This document shows, one piece after another, positions 8,555-18,256 of a stretch of 64,000 nt of DNA. Position numbers and translations under genes: made by a program. The stretch spans positions 1 to 64,000 of the forward strand of contig JAKPJZ010000256.1 in NCBI GenBank assembly GCA_029553955.1, read 5' to 3'. The notes under the pieces were generated by a model. The model saw nothing but the letters and a program-made list of their open reading frames with translations, was not told where the DNA came from and did no database searches. Source of the stretch: Chloroflexota bacterium. Its GTDB lineage: Bacteria > Chloroflexota > Anaerolineae > SpSt-313. How positions within the stretch are numbered: position 1 is the stretch's first letter; the number at the start of each line of letters is the position of its first letter.

Positions 8555-10117
8555 ATGGACATGCGAGAAAAGCTGGAGGAACTCGCGCAGCGACGCGCCG
8601 GCCTCACGCAGGGAGGAGGTCAGCGCGCGGTCGACCGACAGCATCAGCGGGGCAAACTGACGGCGCGTGAGCGGATTGCTGCGTTCCTCGACCCCGGCAG
8701 TTTCGTCGAGCTTGGTCTGTGGGCCACGCCTCGCCCGACCGGGTTCGATATCGACGCGCAAGAGCTCCCAGGCGATGGGGTGATTGCTGGCTATGGCGCT
8801 GTCGATGGGCGCCCCGTCTGCATCTATGCTCAGGATTTTACCGTCGCGGGCGGCAGCCTGGGCAGCACTGGGGCCAAAAAGATCATCAAGGTCATGCGGC
8901 GGGCCCTCGATGCACGCATGCCCTGCATCGGGCTTGTCGACTCTGGTGGCGTCCGCGTTCAGGATTCCGTGACGCGCAGCATGTTTGACGGCTATCCGTC
9001 CATGTTCTACTACCACACGCTCTCTTCCGGCGTCATCCCCCAGATCACGCTGATGATGGGTCCGTGTGCCGCGGGCGCGGCCTACTCGCCGGCACTCACC
9101 GATTTCGTCATCATGGTCAAGAATACGAGCTATATGTATGTCGCCTCCCCGACGCTCGTCAAAGCCGCCCAGTTCGTCGATACTGACGATCAGGCGCTCG
9201 GCGGCGCCAGCGTCCACGCGACCATCAGCGGCTGCTGCGACCTTGTGGCCGAGGACGATGGGGACTGTCTTCTCAGGGCCAGGGAGCTGCTCAGTTTTCT
9301 GCCTCTGAGCAACACGGAGCCGGCCCCTGTCTACGCGAGCGACGACGACCCCAGCCGCGGAGACGAGGCCCTGCTCGATATCGTTCCGGCCGACTCGCGC
9401 AAACCCTACGATATGCACGACATCATTGCGCATGTGGTCGACAATGGCTATTTCTTTGAGCTCAAGCCCGACTATGCGCCGAACATGATCACCGGTTTTG
9501 GCCGGCTCGATGGACACTCGGTGGGGTTTGTGGCCAACAACCCGCAGGCGCTGGCCGGAACCATCGATATCAACGCCAGCGACAAGGAAGCCAGGTTCAT
9601 ACGCTTCTGCGATGCCTTCAACATCCCCCTGGTCTTTCTTGTGGATACCCCAGCCTATCTGCCCGGGGTCGATCAAGAGCACGGCGGCATTCTCCGGCAC
9701 GGCGCCAAGGTGCTGCACGCGATTGCCGAGGCCACCGTGCCGATGGTCACTGTGTACGTCCGCAAGGCATATGGCGGCGGCAACCATGCCATGTGCTCGG
9801 AGCCGTTGGGATCGGACCTGCTGCTGGCATGGCCGACGGCCGAACTAGGCTTGATGAGCCCCGAGGGTGCCGTCGCGATCATCTACCGTAAAGAGATCGC
9901 TGCCGCACCGAACCCTGACGAGCTGCGGGCCGAGAGAATCGAGCAGTTCAAGGCGACCTTTGGCAAGTTTCCGTACCATGCCGCCGCCATGCAGTGGGTA
10001 GAGGAGATCATCGATCCCCGCGACACGCGACCGATGCTCATCAACGCGCTGCGCATGCTCGCCAAGAAGCAGAAGAGTGACCGACCGTGGAAGAAGCATG
10101 GCAATATCCCGCTCTAG
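8555..10117 (+). CDS. mmdA: acyl-CoA carboxyltransferase/decarboxylase alpha subunit (MmdA/PCC-beta family)
   Basis: Carboxyltransferase subunit that moves CO2 between an acyl-CoA and protein-bound biotin. The protein has 520 residues, usual for MmdA and propionyl-CoA carboxylase beta chains. Signatures include RGKLTARERI near 30, GGSLGSTGAKKI, DSGGVRVQDSV, GPCAAGAAYSPALTD and MSPEGAVAIIYRKEI. The usual SGGARIQE is altered to SGGVRVQD. ATG 8555 follows GGAGGAGG, overriding a longer upstream frame. Biotin-carrier and membrane beta subunits follow, so the complex is a Na+-translocating decarboxylase rather than an ATP-driven carboxylase. Substrate (methylmalonyl-, glutaconyl- or another malonyl-type CoA) is undecided. 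Confidence 0.88.
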   Translation: MDMREKLEELAQRRAGLTQGGGQRAVDRQHQRGKLTARERIAAFLDPGSFVELGLWATPRPTGFDIDAQELPGDGVIAGYGAVDGRPVCIYAQDFTVAGGSLGSTGAKKIIKVMRRALDARMPCIGLVDSGGVRVQDSVTRSMFDGYPSMFYYHTLSSGVIPQITLMMGPCAAGAAYSPALTDFVIMVKNTSYMYVASPTLVKAAQFVDTDDQALGGASVHATISGCCDLVAEDDGDCLLRARELLSFLPLSNTEPAPVYASDDDPSRGDEALLDIVPADSRKPYDMHDIIAHVVDNGYFFELKPDYAPNMITGFGRLDGHSVGFVANNPQALAGTIDINASDKEARFIRFCDAFNIPLVFLVDTPAYLPGVDQEHGGILRHGAKVLHAIAEATVPMVTVYVRKAYGGGNHAMCSEPLGSDLLLAWPTAELGLMSPEGAVAIIYRKEIAAAPNPDELRAERIEQFKATFGKFPYHAAAMQWVEEIIDPRDTRPMLINALRMLAKKQKSDRPWKKHGNIPL

Positions 10118-10157
10118 AGCAAGCTCCGGAATCGCCGGCAGCGCGGAGGGATAGGAA

Positions 10158-10727
10158 TTGGACCTGGTAACAGCTCTGAACGTCACTATCTATGGACTCG
10201 GCATCGTGTTTCTGGCTCTTCTGGTTGTGATGTTTGCCATCATGGTGCTCAGCCGGCTATTCGCGGTTGCGACGGGGAAAGATTTCCTGGCCGCGCCGGT
10301 CGCTGCAGAGGACGATGCACCCGAGGTGCCCTCACAGTCCGAGCCGGCGAGCGAGGCTGCTCAGGCTGCTGCCGCGTCGAGCGCGGCCGCAGCGCGGCCT
10401 ATGCCGGCCAGGCCGGTTGCTCCGGCATCGCCGCCCTCCTTGGCCCGCGTCGCCCCGGCCGCAGCGACTCGTCCTGCGCCATCAGCTCCGGCGGTCGCCA
10501 AGCCGGTGGCGGGCGGCGGAAAGGTCACAGCTCCCATTCCCGGCCTGATCCTCTCTATAGCGGTGAAGGCGGGTGACACGGTCCGCAAGGGTGAGGAGCT
10601 GTGCGTGATCGAAGCCATGAAGATGATGAACAGCATCAAGGCCCAGCGGGACTGCACCGTCGGCGAGGTGCTGGTAGCGGTCGGTGACTCTGTGCCCTTT
10701 GGGACGCCACTCTTCGCGATCGAATAG
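10158..10727 (+). CDS. fused gamma-like membrane anchor and biotin carrier subunit of the Na+-pumping decarboxylase
   Basis: The 189-residue protein starts with one membrane helix (about 8-32) resembling OadG/MmdD gamma subunits. A Pro/Ala-rich linker follows (about 50-115), then a biotinyl domain. The biotin-accepting lysine is K155 in EAMKM, 35 residues from the C-terminus, as in biotin carrier proteins. Start is TTG 10158 after GGAGGG; no better start is seen. Fusion of anchor and carrier in one chain differs from the separate delta and gamma subunits of Veillonella methylmalonyl-CoA decarboxylase. It lies between the alpha and beta subunit genes, consistent with one complex. Confidence 0.85.
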   Translation: MDLVTALNVTIYGLGIVFLALLVVMFAIMVLSRLFAVATGKDFLAAPVAAEDDAPEVPSQSEPASEAAQAAAASSAAAARPMPARPVAPASPPSLARVAPAAATRPAPSAPAVAKPVAGGGKVTAPIPGLILSIAVKAGDTVRKGEELCVIEAMKMMNSIKAQRDCTVGEVLVAVGDSVPFGTPLFAIE

Positions 10728-10767
10728 GCAGCAGATTGCGGGCTGACTTGCTGGAAGGTGAACTGCT

Positions 10768-11898
10768 ATGAATGGCATTGACGTTACCGTCTCGTCCAGG
10801 CTGATCCAGGGGTTCGTCAGCCTCACCGTGGGCCAGGTGATCATGATCGCGGTTGGGGGCGTGCTGATCTACCTGGCGATCGCCAAAAAGTACGAACCGT
10901 TCCTGCTGCTCCCCATAGGGATCGGCGCCATCATGGCGAACGTACCTGCGACGGGCATGACAGAGCCAGAGGGGCTCTTCGGCATCCTGTACAACGTCGG
11001 GATCAAAAACGAGCTGTTCCCGCTGCTGATCTTTGTCGGCGTTGGCGCGATGACCGACTTTGGCCCACTGCTGGAGAGGCCGTACACGGTCCTGCTGGGC
11101 GCCGCGGCGCAGTTCGGCATCTTTGGCACGTTGCTAGTCGCCACCCTGATGGGGTTCAAGATCAACGAGGCAGCCTCCATCGGCATCATCGGGGCGGCCG
11201 ACGGACCAACATCGATCTATGTCGCCGCGGCCCTGGCGCCGGACCTGCTGGCGCCCATCGCGGTGGCGGCCTACTCCTACATGTCGCTGGTGCCGATCAT
11301 TCAGCCGCCGATCATCAAGGCCCTGACGTCGAAGGCCGAGCGCGCCGTGCCCATGACCTACTCCGACAGCAAGCCGGTCTCGCAGAGGACCAAGATAGTC
11401 TTCCCCATCGTGGTGTCGCTCGTGTGCGGGCTGATCGCCCCACTGTCGTTTCCGCTTATCGGCATGCTCATGCTGGGCAACCTGCTGCGCGAAGCTGGGG
11501 TGGTGGAGCGGCTCTCCAAGATGGCGCAGGGCGAGCTCATCAACATGGTGACGCTCTTCCTTGGCCTCGCCATTGGCTCGACCATGGTGGCCGACAAGTT
11601 CCTGCAGTGGCAGACCCTTGGCATAATCTGCATGGGCCTGGTGGCGTTCGCGCTCGATACGGTCGCGGGGCTCAGCTTTGGCAAAGCCTTGAGCATCATT
11701 ACCAGAGGCAAGGTCAACCCGCTCATTGGTGCGTGCGGGATTTCGGCTTTTCCCATGTCGGCGCGGGTCATCAGCCAGGTCGCGTTGGAAGCCAACCCTA
11801 ACAACTTTTTGATCATGCACGCCATGGCCTCGAACACGGCCGGGCAAGTCGCCTCGGTGATGGCGGGCGGGGCGATCATGGCACTGCTCGGCCACTAG
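10768..11898 (+). CDS. mmdB: Na+-transporting decarboxylase beta subunit (OadB/MmdB/GcdB family)
   Basis: Integral membrane subunit that decarboxylates carboxybiotin and exports Na+, conserving the decarboxylation energy. The protein has 376 residues and about nine hydrophobic helices. AADGPTSIYVA contains D145, matching the conserved Asp of region IIIa in OadB implicated in Na+ binding. Family sequences LPIGIGAIMANVP and VGVGAMTDFGPLL are also present. Start ATG 10768. It completes the alpha / gamma-biotin / beta set begun at 8555, and CoA-transferase genes follow about 110 bp later. Confidence 0.93.
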   Translation: MNGIDVTVSSRLIQGFVSLTVGQVIMIAVGGVLIYLAIAKKYEPFLLLPIGIGAIMANVPATGMTEPEGLFGILYNVGIKNELFPLLIFVGVGAMTDFGPLLERPYTVLLGAAAQFGIFGTLLVATLMGFKINEAASIGIIGAADGPTSIYVAAALAPDLLAPIAVAAYSYMSLVPIIQPPIIKALTSKAERAVPMTYSDSKPVSQRTKIVFPIVVSLVCGLIAPLSFPLIGMLMLGNLLREAGVVERLSKMAQGELINMVTLFLGLAIGSTMVADKFLQWQTLGIICMGLVAFALDTVAGLSFGKALSIITRGKVNPLIGACGISAFPMSARVISQVALEANPNNFLIMHAMASNTAGQVASVMAGGAIMALLGH

Positions 11899-12012
11899 CA
11901 GCCTGTCGGAGAGGAGTCTTGTCACCCTCAGCATCCTGGTAGCAGCCGAGTACTCTGCTCCGCTGCCATCCGGCTCTGAGCGCGATCTACTGAGGCAAGA
12001 GCGAGTCAAAAG

Positions 12013-12942
12013 ATGCTCTCGACAAAAATCAGATCATTGGACGATGCCGTTTCCAGCCTGATCCATGATGGCGATAGCGTTTGCCTGGCAGGGCTCAGCC
12101 ACCTCATCCCGTACGCTGTGGCCCACGAGATCATCCGGCAGGGCAAGCGTGACCTGGAGCTGGTGCGAGCTGCTCCGGATCTGATGTGTGAGCAGATGTT
12201 GGTGGCCGGCTGCCTGAGAAAGGTCACCTATAGCTGGGCAGGAAACCCCGGCTTTGGGCTGCTGCGCGTCTTTCGCAAGGCCGTCGAACAAGGGCGCATA
12301 GAAACCGAGGAATACACGCACTACGGGCTGGTTGCCGGCCTCGTCGCAGGAGCGATGCACCTCCCGTTCTTCCCTGTACGCACCATGGCCGGCAGCGGTC
12401 TGCCCAAGGTCAACCCCCGGATACGGACCGTCCCCGACCCCTACACGGCCGAGGTCCTGCATGCGGTGCCGCCGTTGAACCCAGACGTAACGGTGCTGCA
12501 CGTACAGCGCTGCGACGCGCAGGGGAACAGCCACATCTGGGGCTTTGTCGGCGAGATGAAGGAGGCCGCTCTGGCGTCCCAGAGACTCATCGTGACGGCC
12601 GAGGAGATCGTCGCTACCGAGGTGATTCGCTCAGATCCCAACCGGGTGCTGGTGCCCGGCTTCAAAGTCGATGCAGTGGTGCACGTACCATGGGGAGCAC
12701 ACCCGAGCTACGCCCAAGGACACTATGACAGGGATAACGACTTTTACAGGGACTGGTCGCGCTTTGCTACCGACCGCGAACGCGTGGGCGCATGGCTAGC
12801 AGATTACGTGCTGGCCACTCACGACCAGGAGGGCTACCTGGACAGGATCGGACGCGAGCGGTTGGAGCGCCTGAAGGTCCCCGAGCAATGGGCTGCGCCG
12901 GTCAACTATGGCAGGTATGGTGGTGAGGCGGTGTCGGGATGA
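12013..12942 (+). CDS. type I CoA-transferase subunit A (glutaconate CoA-transferase A-like)
   Basis: Alpha subunit of a heterodimeric family I CoA-transferase, 309 residues. The fold is recognisable from the early DGDSVCLAGLSHLIPYAVAHE, which matches the glycine-rich start of GctA-type proteins. Later come YGLVAGLVAGAMHLPFFP and QRCDAQGNSHIWGF. ATG 12013 has only a weak ribosome site. The stop overlaps the start of the B subunit (ATGA at 12939-12942), indicating translational coupling. It probably activates an imported acid at the expense of another acyl-CoA. Glutaconate is only the closest family name, not a substrate assignment. Confidence 0.85.
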   Translation: MLSTKIRSLDDAVSSLIHDGDSVCLAGLSHLIPYAVAHEIIRQGKRDLELVRAAPDLMCEQMLVAGCLRKVTYSWAGNPGFGLLRVFRKAVEQGRIETEEYTHYGLVAGLVAGAMHLPFFPVRTMAGSGLPKVNPRIRTVPDPYTAEVLHAVPPLNPDVTVLHVQRCDAQGNSHIWGFVGEMKEAALASQRLIVTAEEIVATEVIRSDPNRVLVPGFKVDAVVHVPWGAHPSYAQGHYDRDNDFYRDWSRFATDRERVGAWLADYVLATHDQEGYLDRIGRERLERLKVPEQWAAPVNYGRYGGEAVSG

Positions 12943-13700
12943 ACCCGACCTACACCAGTTCAGAGCAGATGATTGCCGTAGCGGCTCGAGCTCTGCGCGA
13001 CGGTGAGCGCGCGTTCGTAGGGATAGGCCAGCCCAACCTTGCGGCCATGCTCGCGAAAAAGCTGCACGCGCCTGGGCTGGTCATGGTCTACGAGTCGGGT
13101 GCGGTGGGCGCGGAGCCGGCGCGCCTGCCCTTCTCCATCGGCGACCCCTGCCTGGTCACAGGGGTGGCGAGCCTGCAGTCGATGATGGACATCTTTGGGC
13201 TCTTCCTGCAGGGGGGGCTTGTCGATACCGGCCTGCTGGGCACGGCTCAGGTGGACAGATACGGCAACCTGAACAGCACGGTTATCGGGGATTACCGCAC
13301 GCCAAAGGTCAGACTGACGGGTTCAGGGGGCGCGTGCGACATCGTCACCCTCGCCTCACGCGTGATCGTCATCACGCCACACGAGAAGCAGCGCTTTCCG
13401 GAACGGGTGGACTTTATCACGACCCCTGGCTTTCTATCTGGGCACGGGGAACGAGCGCGGCTGGGGATTCCTGGGGGCGGCCCGCAGCTCGTGATCACCG
13501 ACGTCGGCGTTCTGGAGCCCGACGATAGCGGCGAGCTGGCCTTGACGGCGGTGCACGAGGGCAAGGCGGCAGAGCAAGCCGTGTCGAATACCGGCTGGCC
13601 TCTGAAGGTGGCCCCCACGCTCAAGCGGACCGAGCCGCCTACGGACGAAGAACTGAGGATCATGCGCGAATTGGACCCGGGCGGAGTCTACCTGAGGTAG
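12939..13700 (+). CDS. type I CoA-transferase subunit B (glutaconate CoA-transferase B-like)
   Basis: Beta subunit, 253 residues, carrying the family's catalytic glutamate region: E52 in YESGAVGAEP, equivalent in position to the active-site Glu of glutaconate CoA-transferase beta. GSGGACDIVTLA and GIPGGGPQLVITD are further family segments. It overlaps subunit A by four bases. Two type III CoA-transferase genes follow, so this stretch holds three different CoA-transfer activities next to one decarboxylase. Confidence 0.87.
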   Translation: MNPTYTSSEQMIAVAARALRDGERAFVGIGQPNLAAMLAKKLHAPGLVMVYESGAVGAEPARLPFSIGDPCLVTGVASLQSMMDIFGLFLQGGLVDTGLLGTAQVDRYGNLNSTVIGDYRTPKVRLTGSGGACDIVTLASRVIVITPHEKQRFPERVDFITTPGFLSGHGERARLGIPGGGPQLVITDVGVLEPDDSGELALTAVHEGKAAEQAVSNTGWPLKVAPTLKRTEPPTDEELRIMRELDPGGVYLR

Positions 13701-13790
13701 AGAGACACGGGTGGGATATCGAGATGGACTGCTTGGCCAGCAAGTCGCGAGTTGTCGGACCTGGTTTGGCATGGTGAAGGAGCAGACAGG

Positions 13791-14999
13791 ATGGCAGAGG
13801 GGCCACTGAGCGGAGTGAGACTGGTCGAGTACTGCAGTCTCGTGTCGGGACCGTATTGTACCAAGCTGTTTGCCGACCTCGGCGCCGAGGTGATCAAGAT
13901 CGAAAGCCCAGGGGGCGACGAGGCAAGAAAGAGAGGACCATTTCTGGGCGATAACCCTGATCCAGAGCTCTCGGGCCTCTTTCTCTATCTCAATACCAAC
14001 AAGCTGGGGGTCACCCTCAACCCTGGCTCGGCGACGGGGCGCGCTGTTTTCAAGAGATTGATCGCCGACGCCGACATTCTGGTCGAGGATCGGCCGGCGG
14101 GCGAGATGGAGAGACTGGGGCTAGACTATCAGGTCCTCAGACAGGTGAATCCCGCTCTGATCATGGCCTCCATTACGCCATTTGGCCAAGACGGCCCGTA
14201 CCGCGACTATCGGGCCTACTGCCTCAATACCTATCATGCCAGCGGCGCCGGCTATGTCTTGCCTGCCGCGTCGCCGAACGCCGATAGGGAGCCGATCAAG
14301 GGAGGCGGCTTTATCGGGGATTGTGACGTGGGCGTGAGCGCATCGGTGGCCATTGCGGCGGCGCTCTACTGGCGTCTTGTTGGGGGAACGGGGCAGTACA
14401 TAGACATCTCCAAGCAGGAGGCCGAGATGGCGCTCGAGCGGGTGAACATTGCCCGCTATTACGAACTCGGGAAGAGCCCCACCCGCTATGAAATCAACCG
14501 TGTCCGCGATACACTCGTACGTTGCCGTGACGGCGGGTATGTCATGGTAGTGCTGCATCCGGATAGGCAATGGAAAGGTGTCGTCGAAGCCCTGGGCAAC
14601 CCCGAATGGGCCAAGGATGAGAAGTTCGGCACCCATAAGGCGAGAGAGGCCAATTTCGACGATCTCAGGGCCCGCCTGAGAGAAGAGGCACTGAAATACG
14701 ATACCGCGGACCTCTTCTTCAGGGTACAGGCCCAGGGCACAGCCTGTGCCCCAGTCTGTTCCGCCGAGCAGGTGTTCAAGTCGCCGCAGACGCAAGCCCG
14801 GGGCTTTTACGAGGAGATTGAACACCCAAAGGCCGGCAAGTTGATGTACCCCGGGCTGCCTTACCGATTCTCTGGAACAGCCCCGCGCGGCAATCATGGC
14901 GCGCCCCTTTTGGGTCAGCACAATGAAGAGGTCTACTGCAATCGCCTTGGCTTCACTGGGCAAGAACTGGCCAAGCTCAGAGAAGCTGGTGTTATCTAG
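13791..14999 (+). CDS. CaiB/BaiF family type III CoA-transferase 1
   Basis: Formyl-CoA-transferase-like enzyme that moves CoA between acids, 402 residues from ATG 13791 (AAGGAG six bases upstream; a longer frame back to 13752 lacks a site). The family N-terminus LSGVRLVEYCSLVSGPYCTKLFADLGAEVIKIE is partly visible as VRLVEYCSLVSGPYCTK and GAEVIKIESP. NKLGVTLNP, ASITPFGQDGPY and a GDCDVG segment, where the catalytic Asp is expected, follow. A palindromic repeat at 15000-15158 separates it from a second paralogue. Confidence 0.88.
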   Translation: MAEGPLSGVRLVEYCSLVSGPYCTKLFADLGAEVIKIESPGGDEARKRGPFLGDNPDPELSGLFLYLNTNKLGVTLNPGSATGRAVFKRLIADADILVEDRPAGEMERLGLDYQVLRQVNPALIMASITPFGQDGPYRDYRAYCLNTYHASGAGYVLPAASPNADREPIKGGGFIGDCDVGVSASVAIAAALYWRLVGGTGQYIDISKQEAEMALERVNIARYYELGKSPTRYEINRVRDTLVRCRDGGYVMVVLHPDRQWKGVVEALGNPEWAKDEKFGTHKAREANFDDLRARLREEALKYDTADLFFRVQAQGTACAPVCSAEQVFKSPQTQARGFYEEIEHPKAGKLMYPGLPYRFSGTAPRGNHGAPLLGQHNEEVYCNRLGFTGQELAKLREAGVI

Positions 15000-15158
15000 G
15001 TCGTGTTCGCAAACCGTCGTAGCCTAGGGCCCCTTGGCCGCCACAGGCGGCTTGTGCCCGTTTTGCCGTTCTGTGGCGCCAGTCTCGCCGCCCAAGACGC
15101 CCACGAAGCCGCCTACGGCGGCCAAGGGGGCTATGCTACGGGTTTGCGAACACAACCT
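15000..15158. repeat. core-conserved inverted-repeat element (copy A1)
   Basis: Imperfect palindrome with arms of about 50 bp. The left side contains TCGCAAACCGTCGTAGCC and CCCCTTGGCCGCC; the right side is nearly its reverse complement. Related copies lie at 16397-16500, 24281-24452, 42926-43070, 51727-51863, 52698-52760 and 62628-62664. It holds no gene and may end the upstream transcript. Confidence 0.8.
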
Positions 15159-15181
15159 AGCGCCAAGGAGGAGTTCGTAAC

Positions 15182-16396
15182 ATGAATCGGGATGCTTTGC
15201 AGGGGGTACGGATCGCCGATTTCAGTTGGGTCTGGGCGGGGCCGCTCGCCACTCTGCTCCTCTCTTTTCTGGGAGCAGAGGTCATCAAGATCGAAAGCCG
15301 CAAGCGCATTGACCAGACGCGACATGGCTCGATTACCACGGGAGACGATTTCCCCAATTATGATGCCTCCCCGATCTTCAACAATGCCAATCTGAACAAA
15401 AAAGGGGTCACCCTTGACCTCAAGCGCCCAGAGGGAGCAGAACTGGCAAAGAGGATCGTCGCGGTGAGCGATGTGGTCCTCGAAAACATGCGCCCAGGGG
15501 CGATGGATCGACTGGGGTTGGGGTATGAGGACCTCGTGAAGGTCAAGCCCGATATCATCATGCTTTCGTCATCGGGGTTCGGTTCATCAGGCCCATACCG
15601 CGAATACGCCGGCTATGCCCCAATATTCGCGGCCTTTGGCGGCCTGGCGTATCTCACAGGGTATGAGGACGGTGAGCCCAATACCATGAGCGGGGTCATG
15701 GACCTGAGAGTCGGCACGGTATCGGCATTTGCCCTGCTCGCGGCCCTGATCCACCGGCAGAGGACCGGCGAGGGCCAGTACATCGACCTTTCTTCTTCGG
15801 AATGTGTCAGCGCGCTCATCGGCGCCGAGCTGATGGAATACCCCATGAACAAGAGATCGCCGTTCAGATGCGGCAATCAAGATGCCATCATGGCGCCCCA
15901 CAACTGCTATCGTTGCCAGGGCGACGACAAGTGGATCAGTATCGCCGTGGCGAGTGACAAAGAGTGGCAGGCCCTGTGCGGCGCCATGGGCAACCCCGCC
16001 TGGGCTCAAGATGAGGCCTTTGGCGACGTGTACAGCCGCTGGCAGAACCGGGCGCGGCTGGATCGACATGTCGCAGAGTGGACCATGAACCATACGCATT
16101 ATGAGCTCATGGCTCTGCTACAGAGCGCCGGGGTAGCGGCCATGCCGTCGTTCAGCGCCGAGGAAATACTCTCCGACCCTCATGTCAAGGCACGTGGCAT
16201 GGTCAGCCAAATCGAGCATCCGGTGATGGGCAAGAAGGTGGTCATCAGCCCGCCATGGAAGCTATCGGAGACGCCTGCCAGGATCAAGAAGGCTTCACCG
16301 CTCTTGGGAGAACACAACGAAGAGGTCTTTGGCTCTCTGCTCGGCATGTCCAGAGACGAGATCAAAAAGCTGCAAGACGAGGAGATTATCTACTAG
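15182..16396 (+). CDS. CaiB/BaiF family type III CoA-transferase 2
   Basis: Second type III CoA-transferase, 404 residues, start ATG 15182 after AAGGAGGAG. It has the family opening LQGVRIADFSWVWAGPLA, GAEVIKIESRKR, NKKGVTLDLKRPEGAEL, SSSGFGSSGPYREYAGY and a DLRVGTVSAFALLAAL segment near the expected catalytic Asp. It is diverged from the first copy, so the two may use different acids or act as a heteromer. It is bracketed by copies A1 and A2 of the dispersed repeat, which suggests it may be transcribed or have been acquired as a unit. Confidence 0.88.
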   Translation: MNRDALQGVRIADFSWVWAGPLATLLLSFLGAEVIKIESRKRIDQTRHGSITTGDDFPNYDASPIFNNANLNKKGVTLDLKRPEGAELAKRIVAVSDVVLENMRPGAMDRLGLGYEDLVKVKPDIIMLSSSGFGSSGPYREYAGYAPIFAAFGGLAYLTGYEDGEPNTMSGVMDLRVGTVSAFALLAALIHRQRTGEGQYIDLSSSECVSALIGAELMEYPMNKRSPFRCGNQDAIMAPHNCYRCQGDDKWISIAVASDKEWQALCGAMGNPAWAQDEAFGDVYSRWQNRARLDRHVAEWTMNHTHYELMALLQSAGVAAMPSFSAEEILSDPHVKARGMVSQIEHPVMGKKVVISPPWKLSETPARIKKASPLLGEHNEEVFGSLLGMSRDEIKKLQDEEIIY

Positions 16397-16500
16397 CAGT
16401 CTGTCGCACTGATTCTGATGGGCGTAGCCTAGCCCCCTTGGCCGCCCCAGGCGGCTTCGTGGGCGTCGGAGCCCATCAAAATCGGTGCGGCAGACTACTA
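16397..16500. repeat. core-conserved inverted-repeat element (copy A2)
   Basis: Carries the shared core GTAGCCTAGCCCCCTTGGCC. Its outer arms (AGTCTGTCGCACTGATT... and the near reverse complement ...AATCGGTGCGGCAGACT) differ from those of copy A1. It sits just after the stop codon of the CoA-transferase gene. Confidence 0.75.
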
Positions 16501-16596
16501 GCTCACTGGTCTCTAGAATGGCCTGGATGATGGGGCCTTCGAGATCGAGTGCAAGAAGCGGATTGGCGGCTCAGAGTTCCGCCGGGGAGGTGCCAA

Positions 16597-17799
16597 GTGG
16601 AAGATGCTGTGATCGTTGCGGCGGTGCGCACGCCGATAGGACGCTACGGCGGGGCTCTGAGGGGCGTCCGGCCTGATGACCTGGCCGCACGGGTCATTGG
16701 CGAGGCGGTGAGGCGCTCGGGGGTGGACCCCGCCGAGGTCGAGGATGTGATCTTGGGCGATGCCAACCAGGCGGGTGAGGACAACCGCAATGTGGCGCGG
16801 ATGGCCTTGCTCCTGGCTGGCCTGCCGATGGAGGTGGCGGGGGCCACTGTGAACCGCCTGTGCGCCTCGGGCCTCCAGGCGATCATCTTTGGCTCCCAAG
16901 CGATCCAGACGGGGAACGGCGAGGTCGTGATCGCCGGCGGGGTCGAGAGCATGAGCAGGGCGCCCTTTGTGATGCTCAAGCCCGAGGCGGCCTTCCAGAG
17001 GGGCGAGATCGGACTGCAGGATAGCACCCTCGGCTGGCGCTTTGTGAACCCCAAGCTGGCGGAGCAATACCCGCCGATCAGTCTGGGTGAGACTGCGGAG
17101 AACGTGGCGGAGCGCTACGGGGTGAGCCGCGAGGACCAGGACCGCTTCGCCCTGGCCAGCCAACAGAAGGCAGCGGCTGCCATCCGCGAGGGGCGGTTCA
17201 AGGACGAGATCGTGCCTGTCGAGGTCCCGCAGCCCAAGGGCGCTGTCGCCGTCGTGGATACGGACGAGCATCCCCGCCCCGATACGACCCTCGAAAAGCT
17301 CGCCGCGCTGAGGCCGGCGTTCAAGAAGGGCGGCACGGTCACCGCCGGCAACTCGTCGGGCATCAACGACGGCGCGGCGGCCCTCGTGCTGATGAGCCTG
17401 ACCAAGGCACGAGCGCTCGGCCACACGACCCTCTTCAGGGTCGTCTCATCGGCTGTGGCAGGGGTCGACCCTGCCTACATGGGCCTCGGCCCCATACCCG
17501 CCACGAGGAAGGCGCTGGCGCGTGCTGGCCTCGGCATGCGCGATATCGGGCTGGTCGAGCTGAACGAGGCCTTTGCCTCCCAGTCGGTAGCGTGCCTGCG
17601 AGAGCTCGAGATCGATCCCGCCATCGCCAACGTGAACGGCGGCGCGATCGCGCTCGGCCATCCCTTAGGCTGCAGCGGCGCCAGGATAGTCACCACGCTG
17701 GTGCACGAGATGAAGCGGCGTGCGGTGCGCTACGGATTGGCCACGATGTGTGTGGGGGTGGGGCAAGGGGCTGCGCTGATCGTCGAACGAATCGCCTGA
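16597..17799 (+). CDS. acetyl-CoA C-acyltransferase (thiolase)
   Basis: Degradative-type thiolase that cleaves 3-ketoacyl-CoA to acetyl-CoA and a shortened acyl-CoA, or the reverse. The 400-residue protein has all catalytic elements: nucleophile C89 in [12 protein letters not shown]355 in [14 protein letters not shown] and C385 in CVGVGQG. GTG 16597 is chosen because GGGGAGG lies six bases upstream and the homologous N-terminus [15 protein letters not shown] starts there. It closes the forward block that began with the decarboxylase and CoA-transferases, giving a path to acetyl-CoA. Confidence 0.92.
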   Translation: MEDAVIVAAVRTPIGRYGGALRGVRPDDLAARVIGEAVRRSGVDPAEVEDVILGDANQAGEDNRNVARMALLLAGLPMEVAGATVNRLCASGLQAIIFGSQAIQTGNGEVVIAGGVESMSRAPFVMLKPEAAFQRGEIGLQDSTLGWRFVNPKLAEQYPPISLGETAENVAERYGVSREDQDRFALASQQKAAAAIREGRFKDEIVPVEVPQPKGAVAVVDTDEHPRPDTTLEKLAALRPAFKKGGTVTAGNSSGINDGAAALVLMSLTKARALGHTTLFRVVSSAVAGVDPAYMGLGPIPATRKALARAGLGMRDIGLVELNEAFASQSVACLRELEIDPAIANVNGGAIALGHPLGCSGARIVTTLVHEMKRRAVRYGLATMCVGVGQGAALIVERIA

Positions 17800-18256
17800 A
17801 CAGGCCCGACCGGGCCTCGCGTAGCCTGTTTTCCGCACCCGGCAGAGGCGGCTCCCACCCCAGCCCGGAGCGTGGCGGAGGGGACCGCCGCGCTGCCGGA
17901 TGCGGCGAACCCTGTCGATGATTTCGGCCCGTCCCTGTCTCTGGCGGCGTGGGAGCCGCCTCTGCTGGGTGCGGACCCTGGGCCTGGCTGCGCTATGAGG
18001 CCCAATGCGGTAGGTGATAGTGCTTGCGCGGTCGCGTGGCCGGGCTTGTCGCCTCCCTCAGAGGCCCATCCCCCCGGCCTCCTTCCCGCCGCGGCGGGAA
18101 GGAGGAGCCCTCAAATGGGGGTTTGGCAGGGGGTGAGGGGCGTGCGATACGCGAGGCATGTCACTCGCGTAAGCACTGCAGATGAGCGGGCCTCGTCTCG
18201 TGCCAAGCCCTGGCACGAGACGAGGCCCGCTCATTTACACCGTGTCGGACCCAACG
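17800..18256. repeat. gene-free spacer between convergent genes, with repeats
   Basis: Contains a large inverted repeat at about 17826-17990 whose arms carry CAGAGGCGGCTCCCA and TGGGAGCCGCCTCTGCTG. A related element lies at about 35980-36140. A perfect 24-bp-stem hairpin follows at 18182-18234. No coding signal. Confidence 0.65.
18182..18234. terminator. bidirectional hairpin between convergent genes
   Basis: A perfect 24-bp stem (18182-18205 with 18211-18234) and a 5-nt loop AGCCC separate the convergent thiolase and hydrolase genes. No long U-tract on the plus strand; it would work as a structural terminator for either side. Confidence 0.6.

Noticed and set aside
15003-15185. Short open frame in repeat A1
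   Set aside because: It lies entirely in the inverted repeat and has no ribosome site or protein-like composition.
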